The translations under genes were made by a program, and so were the position numbers. This document shows positions 1-5,013 of a DNA stretch of 15,833 nucleotides, in pieces; the stretch's first letter is position 1; each line of letters starts with the position of its first letter. A model generated the notes under the pieces. That model ran no database searches and had not been told where the DNA came from. It saw only the letters and a program-made list of their open reading frames with translations. This stretch comes from Limisoma sp963590405 (lineage in GTDB: Bacteria > Bacteroidota > Bacteroidia > Bacteroidales > Muribaculaceae): NCBI GenBank assembly GCA_963590405.1, contig CAVAPE010000055.1, forward strand, positions 1 to 15,833. Reading direction: 5' to 3'.

Positions 1-135
1 GGCATCAGCCGCGCGCTCAACAATCAAATTGACAGGAGTGCGCTCGTAGATTTCCACATCGCCAAGCGCCTGAATCGGAGCCCAGTCGAGGTCGTTATGA
101 TTGAGGGAATAACCGTCTAAGATGCAAATTTTCAT
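1..135 (-). CDS. D-2-hydroxyacid dehydrogenase, N-terminal part
   Basis: The minus strand from 135 encodes an open 45-residue N-terminus beginning MKICILDGYSLNHNDLDW, with no stop before the window edge. It resembles the start of Bacteroidales NAD-dependent D-2-hydroxyacid dehydrogenases (glycerate dehydrogenase / phosphoglycerate dehydrogenase-like): an initial beta strand 'KICILDGY', a W-x-P-I/L-x-x-L-G-x-V pattern, and then 'YERTP'. The family reversibly reduces 2-keto acids with NAD(P)H in the cytosol. The Rossmann and catalytic regions lie outside the window, so the substrate cannot be judged. The ATG at 135-133 is the only reasonable start; a weak TATCTTAA-like -7 element lies upstream at 163-156. 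It is transcribed divergently from the region leading to the nucleotidyltransferase. Confidence 0.72.
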   Translation of the reverse strand, partial: MKICILDGYSLNHNDLDWAPIQALGDVEIYERTPVNLIVERAADA

Positions 136-253
136 ATCGTGGTTTGTTTGATTTATTAAGATAACGTGAGAAATGGCTGTTTGTTTTGCAACTTTCAGTA
201 AAATATGTTGAAACAACCGTGATTTTGGTAATGAAAACGAACTATCACGCCTA

Positions 254-261
254 TAATTTTG
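254..261 (+). promoter_or_regulatory. Orphan Bacteroidota -7 promoter element
   Basis: TAATTTTG matches the Bacteroidota -7 consensus TAnnTTTG exactly. The nearest TTTG (224-227) is 26 bases upstream, longer than the usual 19-20, so the -33 part is poor. Transcription would start near 268 and run into the hairpins at 304-394. No protein gene is credible in between: the small open frame at 186-404 has no protein-like character. Confidence 0.35.
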
Positions 262-267
262 CATGTA

Positions 268-394
268 GTTTAGGTTTAAAAAGCGTTAGTGTAAATGCAA
301 CAAGATTGTTGGGAAACAATCGTCAGTCCCTTTTTGTAAATAGTTTTGGTTGGGGATGCCGGTCTTGTTACGGCATCCTCTTTTGCCGTTTTTT
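268..394 (+). ncRNA. Candidate small RNA or 5' leader with competing hairpins
   Basis: This stretch holds a perfect 7-bp hairpin, GATTGTT (304-310) / AACAATC (315-321), with a GGGA loop. A perfect 8-bp hairpin follows: GGATGCCG (354-361) / CGGCATCC (371-378). An alternative 6-bp hairpin, ACGGCA (370-375) / TGCCGT (384-389), shares bases with the second and is followed directly by a T run (389-394), like an intrinsic terminator. With the -7 element at 254-261 this makes a roughly 125-nt transcript plausible. It could be a free-standing small RNA or a conditional leader of the nucleotidyltransferase gene that starts 111 bases downstream. I do not recognise a known riboswitch class. The 5' end is inferred. 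Confidence 0.35.
370..394 (+). terminator. Terminator-like hairpin with U-tract, conditional?
   Basis: ACGGCA and TGCCGT form a 6-bp stem with an 8-nt loop, followed by six T. The stem is mutually exclusive with the hairpin 354-378, which uses the same CGGCA bases. That is the geometry of an attenuator, but it may also simply end a small RNA. Confidence 0.4.
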
Positions 395-447
395 GACCGA
401 TTAATAGGAAATTTGAAATAAAAATGCCAATTTTGCAAACGCAAAGG

Positions 448-477
448 TTTGAATTGCATCATTTTAGATTATTGTAA
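448..477 (+). promoter_or_regulatory. Possible promoter of the nucleotidyltransferase gene
   Basis: TTTG (448-451) and TATTGTAA (470-477) are 18 bases apart. The second only partly matches TAnnTTTG (the TA is conserved, the TTTG is not). A start near 484 would give a leader of about 20 bases before the ATG at 506. This competes with the idea that the gene is read from the element at 254-261. Confidence 0.25.
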
Positions 478-505
478 CATTATTTTAAGGAAATAAAGAT
501 TAAGA

Positions 506-1411
506 ATGAAACCAACACTTTTTGTTCTCGCCGCAGGCATGGGTAGCCGTTATGGTGGGTTGAAGCAATTGGACGGACTCGGACCTCACGGCGAAACCAT
601 TATGGATTATTCCATCTACGATGCCATTCGTAGCGGTTTCGGCAAGGTCGTGTTTGTTATCCGCAAAGATTTTGAAAACGATTTTAGAGAGAAAGTTCTG
701 TCGAAATATGAAGGGCATATCCCTGTTGAAGTTGTATTCCAGGCAGTTGACGCTCTTCCTGCAGGATTCAAATGCCCAGAAGGCAGAGTTAAGCCGTGGG
801 GCACAAACCACGCCGTACTGATGGGCAAAGACGCTATAAAAGAGCCGTTTGCCGTAATCAATGCCGACGATTTCTATGGCCGCAACACATTTGAAGTGAT
901 GGCTAAGGAATTGATGCGCCCGCGCAGCCGCAAGGGCGACTACTGCATGGTGGCATTCCATGTGGGCAACACGATGTCGGAGAGCGGCACCGTTTCGCGC
1001 GGTGTATGCCATTTGAAGGACGGCTATCTCGACACAGTGGTTGAGCGCACCGACATTGGCTACACTGCCAACCACACCATTGAATTCACCGACGAGAACG
1101 GAGATAAACAGCAACTCGATCCCGACACCCCTGTTTCGATGAACATGTGGGGCTTCACTCCCGACTATTTCGATTTCAGCGAAGAGATTTTTGTAAACTT
1201 CCTTAGGGAGAACGTAGAGAAACCGAAGGCTGAATACTACATTCCGATGGCAGTAAACACATTAATCAACAGCGGCGAAGCAACCGTTCTGGTGCTCGAA
1301 ACCACATCCAAATGGTTTGGCGTGACTTATTCCGAGGATCGCCCTGTGGTGGTTGAGAAATTCGCAGAACTTCACGCTGCTGGCGAATATCCAGACAATA
1401 TGTTCAAATAG
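506..1411 (+). CDS. Sugar-phosphate nucleotidyltransferase family protein
   Basis: The 301-residue product has the nucleotidyltransferase fold (NTP_transferase). Its N-terminal glycine-rich signature is LAAGMGSRYGGLKQL (residues 8-22), with the conserved G-x-G-x-R at 11-15. A second motif, KPWGTNHAVL (96-105), and a metal-binding NADDFYG motif (119-125) follow. Such enzymes join a sugar 1-phosphate to a nucleoside triphosphate, giving an activated NDP-sugar and pyrophosphate, in the cytosol. The sugar specificity cannot be read from the sequence. The length is typical and the gene appears complete. It is a single-gene unit: a long non-coding region precedes it and a strong shared terminator follows. 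Related Bacteroidales genes sometimes sit beside a sugar kinase, but none is present here. The start is supported by the glycine-rich motif lying directly behind the N-terminal beta strand. Confidence 0.85.
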   Translation: MKPTLFVLAAGMGSRYGGLKQLDGLGPHGETIMDYSIYDAIRSGFGKVVFVIRKDFENDFREKVLSKYEGHIPVEVVFQAVDALPAGFKCPEGRVKPWGTNHAVLMGKDAIKEPFAVINADDFYGRNTFEVMAKELMRPRSRKGDYCMVAFHVGNTMSESGTVSRGVCHLKDGYLDTVVERTDIGYTANHTIEFTDENGDKQQLDPDTPVSMNMWGFTPDYFDFSEEIFVNFLRENVEKPKAEYYIPMAVNTLINSGEATVLVLETTSKWFGVTYSEDRPVVVEKFAELHAAGEYPDNMFK

Positions 1412-1431
1412 CATTGCCATCATAAACCGAT

Positions 1432-1475
1432 AAAAACGACTGGCGAGTGGGTGATTCCATTCGCCAGTCGTTTTT
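1432..1475. terminator. Bidirectional terminator between convergent genes
   Basis: AAAAACGACTGGCGA (1432-1446) pairs perfectly with TCGCCAGTCGTTTTT (1461-1475). The stem extends inward through GTGGG / TCCAT with two G-U pairs, giving about 20 bp and a TGAT tetraloop. A T run follows the hairpin on each strand, so it serves both the nucleotidyltransferase gene (+) and purT (-). Confidence 0.92.
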
Positions 1476-1492
1476 ATTAGTTCGGGATTATC

Positions 1493-2683
1493 TTATCTCG
1501 GCAGAACTTTTATCGTAAGTGCATTGTAGGCGCTGTCGGCTTTTTTTATTGCATTCTCAACGGTGTCGGCAGTGGCGAGAATCACAGCCATACGGCGATG
1601 CCCAACCACTTCGGGCTTTCCGAATATGCGTATCTGCACACCAGGCTCTTCAAGCGCCTTGTCAACGTTCTCAAAGACAACCTTGTCTGTATCCCCTTCC
1701 ACTACGACAGCGCGCGATGCTGACGGACCATAGAAACGGATTTCGGGCACTGGCAATCCAAGCAAAGCACGCACATGAAGCGCAAACTCGCTCTGGTCCT
1801 GAGAAATCATTGTAACCATACCCGTATCGTGCGGACGTGGAGAGACTTCACTGAAGATTACCTCGTCGTCTTTTACAAACATCTCAACGCCAAAGATGCC
1901 ATAACCGCCGAGCGCATCGGTAACACTCTTCGCTATCTCCTGCGCCTTAGCGAGAGCTGCCGGCGACATTGCCTGCGGCTGCCACGAGTAGCGATAGTCG
2001 CCGTTTTCCTGTATGTGACCAATAGGCTGGCAGAACGTGGTGCCATGGCAACTGCGCACTGTAAGCAAGGTTATCTCATAGTCGAAGTCGACAAATCCTT
2101 CCACAATTACGCGTCCAGCACCTGCGCGTCCGCCTTCCTGCGCCACTGTCCACGCATCGTCCACCTGCTCTTGCTTTTTTATTGTGGTTTGTCCATGCCC
2201 CGACGAACTCATCACTGGCTTCACGACGCAAGGGATGCCTACTGCCTCTACCGCTTTCAGAAATTCCTCTTTTGTAGACGCAAACTGATACGGAGAGGTC
2301 TTTACGCCAAGTTCCTCGGCAGCCAAACGGCGGATGCCTTCACGATTCATCGTGAGCCATGTTGCGCGTGCTGTTGGGGTCACACTGAATCCATCCTTCT
2401 CAAGTGCTACAAGTGTCGGAGTGGCAATGGCTTCAATCTCGGGAATGATGTGGTCGGGGCGCTCCTCGCGGATTACCGCTTCCAAAGTCTTGGCATCAAG
2501 CATGCTAAACACATGCGACTTGTGTGCCACCTGCATAGCCGGCGCATTTGCATATTTGTCGCACGCCACCACTTCCACACCATAGCGTTGCAACTCTATT
2601 GCCACTTCTTTTCCAAGTTCACCGCTACCGAGCAAAAGAGCCTTCTTGCCGACGGGTGTCATTATAGATCCTATTTTTGTCAT
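1493..2683 (-). CDS. purT: Formate-dependent phosphoribosylglycinamide formyltransferase
   Basis: The 396-residue product closely follows PurT, an ATP-grasp enzyme that uses formate and ATP to formylate GAR in step three of purine synthesis, via formyl phosphate. Recognisable segments in order are GSGELGKEVAIE (residues 19-30), EIEAIAT, MNREGIRRLAAEELGV, KPVMSSSGHGQT in the ATP-grasp domain, GGRAGAGRVIVEG, and the metal/ATP-binding FSEVSPRPHDTGMVT near the C-terminus. The length matches the usual 390-395. I chose the ATG at 2683: a longer open frame reaches 2755 but its first part lies upstream of a very good promoter (2707-2738), and MTKIGS aligns with the family N-terminus. A second in-frame ATG lies at 2662. 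The gene appears to be transcribed alone. It lets the cell make formyl-GAR from free formate rather than from 10-formyl-THF, the product line of folD at 6838. Confidence 0.95.
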   Translation of the reverse strand: MTKIGSIMTPVGKKALLLGSGELGKEVAIELQRYGVEVVACDKYANAPAMQVAHKSHVFSMLDAKTLEAVIREERPDHIIPEIEAIATPTLVALEKDGFSVTPTARATWLTMNREGIRRLAAEELGVKTSPYQFASTKEEFLKAVEAVGIPCVVKPVMSSSGHGQTTIKKQEQVDDAWTVAQEGGRAGAGRVIVEGFVDFDYEITLLTVRSCHGTTFCQPIGHIQENGDYRYSWQPQAMSPAALAKAQEIAKSVTDALGGYGIFGVEMFVKDDEVIFSEVSPRPHDTGMVTMISQDQSEFALHVRALLGLPVPEIRFYGPSASRAVVVEGDTDKVVFENVDKALEEPGVQIRIFGKPEVVGHRRMAVILATADTVENAIKKADSAYNALTIKVLPR

Positions 2684-2706
2684 TTGATTTAAATGTGAGG
2701 TTTTCG

Positions 2707-2738
2707 CAAAGTTACTACGTTTTGGGCAACAAAACAAA
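2707..2738 (-). promoter_or_regulatory. Bacteroidota promoter of purT
   Basis: On the minus strand TTTG (2738-2735), a 20-base spacer and TAACTTTG (2714-2707) match the TTTG / TAnnTTTG consensus fully. The start point would be near 2700, leaving a leader of roughly 17 bases before the ATG at 2683. This rules out a start farther upstream. Confidence 0.8.
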
Positions 2739-2769
2739 AGGAAGGAAACCGACAATGCGGCATCCTTCC
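2731..2769 (-). terminator. Terminator of the winged-helix gene
   Basis: On the minus strand GGAAGGA (2769-2763) pairs with TCCTTCC (2746-2740), with inner CCG/CGG pairs (2760-2758 with 2751-2749). The sequence TTTTGTTTT follows at 2739-2731. The U-tract overlaps the -33 element of the purT promoter, so the two transcription units abut very tightly. Confidence 0.65.
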
Positions 2770-2807
2770 CTTATCTATGGTTCTGAATAATCAGACTAAC
2801 TGAGAAT

Positions 2808-3011
2808 TTACTTGTTGAGAGCAAGCACGATATCGCCTTCTGCTTCTGCAACGTTCAATTTTCCTTCGCGACCAAGCCAGCCAATGGCTGCATACAATTC
2901 CTTTTCTTTAAGTTTTGTCGCTTTCTTCACTTGTTTTAGGTTCAAGGATTCAACTTCGTTTAGGGCATTCCAAACCAAGCCTGCCCAAGAACCGATCATT
3001 TCAATGTTCAT
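2808..3011 (-). CDS. Winged helix-turn-helix domain protein (DUF2582-like)
   Basis: The 67-residue product (MNIEMIGSWAGLVWNALNE...) is the size and pattern of the small Bacteroidales winged-helix family often labelled DUF2582. It has a first helix 'GLVWNALNEV', a helix-turn-helix-like segment 'NLKQVKKATKLKEKELYAAIGWLGREGKL', and a beta-wing ending 'VLALNK'. It probably binds DNA or protein partners; no specific target is known to me. I chose the ATG at 3011 because the longer frame (from a TTG at 3041) begins inside the -7 promoter element. An ATG at 2999 (MIGSWAG) is also possible. It is a single-gene unit with its own promoter and terminator. The purT promoter follows at once but is separate. 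Confidence 0.78.
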   Translation of the reverse strand: MNIEMIGSWAGLVWNALNEVESLNLKQVKKATKLKEKELYAAIGWLGREGKLNVAEAEGDIVLALNK

Positions 3012-3038
3012 AATAAAAATATTAATATGTTTTCGGTG

Positions 3039-3046
3039 CAAAGATA
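3039..3046 (-). promoter_or_regulatory. -7 promoter element of the winged-helix gene
   Basis: The minus strand reads TATCTTTG, an exact TAnnTTTG match, about 28 bases upstream of the ATG at 3011. The -33 region is A/T-only, with no clear TTTG. Confidence 0.6.
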
Positions 3047-3181
3047 ATAATAAAAATTAAAAATTGTAATTTTTATGCCATAAAAATATGTTTTACAGCA
3101 AAATTTCACCATTTTCGGCTAAAAACAGAACATCTCAGCAAACATTTCCTCACAACATTCATTATTTTCACTCTGCTACAC

Positions 3182-3189
3182 TATCTTTG
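3182..3189 (+). promoter_or_regulatory. -7 promoter element of the secreted-protein gene
   Basis: TATCTTTG is an exact -7 match, 44 bases before the ATG at 3234. No TTTG is found at the expected -33 distance. The divergent winged-helix promoter lies about 135 bases away. Confidence 0.6.
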
Positions 3190-3233
3190 TAAAAAGAAAT
3201 AACAAAACACACCACAATACAAGATACTCTGTT

Positions 3234-3800
3234 ATGAAGAAACTACTTTTACTGATGGTTATTGCCATTTCTCTTGCACAAACAGCAATAGCCGCCGACC
3301 ATTTGAAATTTATGGGGATACCGCTAACTGGCTCAATCAGCAATTTCCAAACGAGATTAATTGCAAAAGGGTGCAAGGTCAACAGGACAAGCAAGGCATT
3401 ACCCAAAGGTATCCGCTCATTCACAGGCAAATTTGCTGGTGAAGAAGCCGATATATATGTATACTACAATGAAAAAACCAACGTAGTCTATCGTGCGAAA
3501 GCTGTTGTTACGGCAACGTCCGACAACATTAGAGAAAACAAATACTCTGATTTTCGCTCAATGCTTCGTCAAAAATATCCATTTGATAAATTTATCGACG
3601 ACGAGCAAGATGACTACCCCAATTTTGCCATCTACGTCACTGACGACACAGGTTCCATTCCTGTTGGGACAATAGCATTGTACCAAAATAAGTTGGGTTT
3701 TATATATTCTTCACTTCGGGAAGAATGGAGCATCCACATTGATTATACGGATTACCAAAATGACCAGGCTAACGACAACAGCAAAATGGAAGACCTATAG
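3234..3800 (+). CDS. Secreted protein of unknown function
   Basis: The 188-residue product begins with a clear Sec signal peptide: MKK, a hydrophobic core LLLLMVIAISLAQTA, and a probable AIA-A cleavage near residue 20. There is no lipobox cysteine, so a periplasmic or outer location is inferred. The mature part starts DHLKFMGIPLTGSISNFQTRL, which reads like a domain in which a short 'helper' segment ('PLTGSISNFQTRLIAKGCKV') is followed by alternating beta strands ('ADIYVYYNEKTNVVYRAKAVV', 'GTIALYQNKLGFIYSS', 'WSIHIDYTD'). Proteins with this 'HLKFMGIPL-G' opening are, as I recall, common in Bacteroides and Prevotella but have no assigned role. The acidic C-terminal tail (DYQNDQANDNSKMEDL) looks disordered. 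The gene stands alone, with its own promoter and terminator. Confidence 0.75.
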   Translation: MKKLLLLMVIAISLAQTAIAADHLKFMGIPLTGSISNFQTRLIAKGCKVNRTSKALPKGIRSFTGKFAGEEADIYVYYNEKTNVVYRAKAVVTATSDNIRENKYSDFRSMLRQKYPFDKFIDDEQDDYPNFAIYVTDDTGSIPVGTIALYQNKLGFIYSSLREEWSIHIDYTDYQNDQANDNSKMEDL

Positions 3801-3822
3801 CAAAACCATCACAAGATATAAG

Positions 3823-3867
3823 AACGGCGGGATATTGATTCGGGGGAAAAAATATTTTGCCGTTTTT
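3823..3867 (+). terminator. Terminator of the secreted-protein gene
   Basis: AACGGC-GGG-ATATT (3823-3836) pairs with AATAT-TTT-GCCGTT (3851-3864): 14 bp including three G-U pairs, with a 14-nt loop. A T run (3863-3867) follows. The -33 TTTG of the greA promoter begins two bases later. Confidence 0.7.
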
Positions 3868-3868
3868 A

Positions 3869-3900
3869 TTTGCTTATCAAAAAATGATGGTTTACCTTTG
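3869..3900 (+). promoter_or_regulatory. Bacteroidota promoter of greA-HIT
   Basis: TTTG (3869-3872), a 20-base spacer and TACCTTTG (3893-3900) match the consensus fully. Transcription should begin near 3907, giving a leader of about 92 bases before greA, long for this window. Confidence 0.8.
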
Positions 3901-3928
3901 TGATAGTTAAAACATAATAGTTGACTGT

Positions 3929-3968
3929 AGAGGGGTCTCGATCATTCGCTGGTAGAGATTCTCTTTTT
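3929..3968 (+). terminator. Terminator-like hairpin inside the greA leader
   Basis: AGAG-GGG-TCTC (3929-3939) pairs with GAGATTCTCT (3955-3964): 8 Watson-Crick pairs, two G-U pairs and one bulged G, with a 15-nt loop. TTTTT (3964-3968) and then ATTTT follow. It lies between the promoter and the greA ATG, so it may cause partial premature termination. Stem strength is moderate. Confidence 0.45.
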
Positions 3969-3998
3969 ATTTTACTAATTTTAAATACAATTTTCGAT

Positions 3999-4472
3999 AT
4001 GGCAATTACCTACATGACCAAGGATGGTTACGACAAAAAAATGAAGGAAATCGCTTACCTTGAAAGCGTTGAGCGTCCTCGCATTTCTGCCGCCATCGCT
4101 GAGGCTCGCGATAAAGGCGACCTTTCGGAGAACTCCGAATACGATGCCGCGAAGGAAGCGCAAGGTATGCTCGAAATGAAAATTTCCCAACTCAAAGATA
4201 TGCTCGCAAGTGCGCGCATCATCGATGAGGCGAAGCTCAACACCGACGAGGTGCAGATTATGAACACAGTAACCATTAAAAACACCAAGAACGGCGCGAC
4301 AATGGCATACACCATCGTTGCCGACTCGGAGGCAAATCTTAAAGAGAAGAAAATCGCATCAAGCACACCGATTGCCAAGGGACTGCTCGGTAAGAAGGTC
4401 GGCGACGTGGTTGAAATCAAAGTACCTCAGGGTGTTATGACTTTTGAAATCGTAAAAATCGAGATATTATAA
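3999..4472 (+). CDS. greA: Transcription elongation factor GreA
   Basis: The 157-residue product has the GreA layout: an N-terminal coiled coil (about residues 1-75) and a C-terminal FKBP-like domain ('GDVVEIKVPQGVMTFEIVKIEIL'). The tip of the coil reads KGDLSENSEYDAAKE. Its Asp41 and Glu44 sit at the same numbers as the acidic pair of E. coli GreA, which reaches into the RNA polymerase secondary channel and stimulates cleavage of backtracked RNA. I chose the ATG at 3999 because MAITYMTKDGYDKK matches the family start. A longer frame begins at 3921 (TTG) but runs through the leader hairpin. The stop overlaps the next gene's start in TAATG, suggesting translational coupling with the HIT protein. 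Confidence 0.95.
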   Translation: MAITYMTKDGYDKKMKEIAYLESVERPRISAAIAEARDKGDLSENSEYDAAKEAQGMLEMKISQLKDMLASARIIDEAKLNTDEVQIMNTVTIKNTKNGATMAYTIVADSEANLKEKKIASSTPIAKGLLGKKVGDVVEIKVPQGVMTFEIVKIEIL

Positions 4473-4864
4473 TGGCTACTATTTTCAGTAAAATCATCGC
4501 TGGAGAAATCCCGTGCTATAAGGTGGCTGAGGACGAGAAAAACTTTGCTTTTCTCGACATCAATCCAGTGAACAAAGGGCACGTTCTGTGTGTGCCTAAA
4601 ACGGAGAACGACTATATCTTCAACCTATCTGACGAAGATTACCAGTCGTTGACTATGTTTGCGCGCAAAGTGGCGAAAGCCATCGACAAGGCATTGCCGT
4701 GCAAGCGTGTAGGCGTGGCTGTGATTGGACTTGAAGTGCCTCACGCCCACATCCACCTCATTCCTATTGTGGAAGAGAAGGATATGTACTTCGACAAGGG
4801 CAAACTCACACTTCCAGCCGACGAAATGAAGGCTATTGCAGAAGCTATTGCAAAAGAATTTTAA
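4472..4864 (+). CDS. HIT family nucleotide hydrolase
   Basis: The 130-residue product is a histidine-triad protein of the Hint / HinT-like type. The opening IFSKIIAGEIPCYKVAEDEKNFAFLDINPVNKGH... is the classic one, and the triad HAHIHLI lies at residues 91-97; by analogy with Hint1, His93 would be the nucleophile. HIT proteins of this branch hydrolyse nucleoside phosphoramidates and similar AMP conjugates; the physiological substrate here is unknown. The gene starts within the greA stop codon (TAATG) and shares its promoter; a strong terminator follows. The greA-HIT pair recurs in Bacteroidales, from memory. Confidence 0.92.
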   Translation: MATIFSKIIAGEIPCYKVAEDEKNFAFLDINPVNKGHVLCVPKTENDYIFNLSDEDYQSLTMFARKVAKAIDKALPCKRVGVAVIGLEVPHAHIHLIPIVEEKDMYFDKGKLTLPADEMKAIAEAIAKEF

Positions 4865-4883
4865 GACGGAGGAACACCTAATT

Positions 4884-4925
4884 GCGGCGGGCACGATTCA
4901 TAGCAATCTTGCCCGCCGCTTTTTT
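4884..4925 (+). terminator. Terminator of the greA-HIT operon
   Basis: GCGGCGGGCA (4884-4893) and TGCCCGCCGC (4910-4919) form a perfect, GC-rich 10-bp stem with a 16-nt loop, followed by six T (4920-4925). Confidence 0.95.
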
Positions 4926-4977
4926 ACCGAGACATAAAAAACACCAGCACCATTCGCCAAATTCTTAGCAATTTGAT

Positions 4978-4985
4978 TAATTTTG
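4978..4985 (+). promoter_or_regulatory. -7 promoter element of the M6 protease gene
   Basis: TAATTTTG matches TAnnTTTG, 28 bases upstream of the ATG at 5014. No clear TTTG at -33. It could also drive folD and the CapA-like gene downstream. Confidence 0.6.
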
Positions 4986-5013
4986 TAGACATTCTAAAAA
5001 CTACACAAACCGC

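Noticed and set aside
186..404. 72-codon frame on the plus strand in the first intergenic region
   Set aside because: It runs through both hairpins and the U-tract, has unusual composition (clustered C, W, N), and no domain-like pattern. It is better explained as non-coding.
428..456. Nested small repeats (CAATT/AATTG and TTTGC/GCAAA) before the nucleotidyltransferase gene
   Set aside because: Stems of 5 bp in AT-rich DNA are expected by chance.
1775..2692. 305-codon plus-strand frame opposite purT
   Set aside because: It is a shadow of the purT coding strand, with very high C, R and H content and no domain pattern.
2684..2755. Extended N-terminus for purT (24 more residues)
   Set aside because: The region is upstream of, or inside, a full-consensus promoter, and the added residues do not resemble the PurT family.
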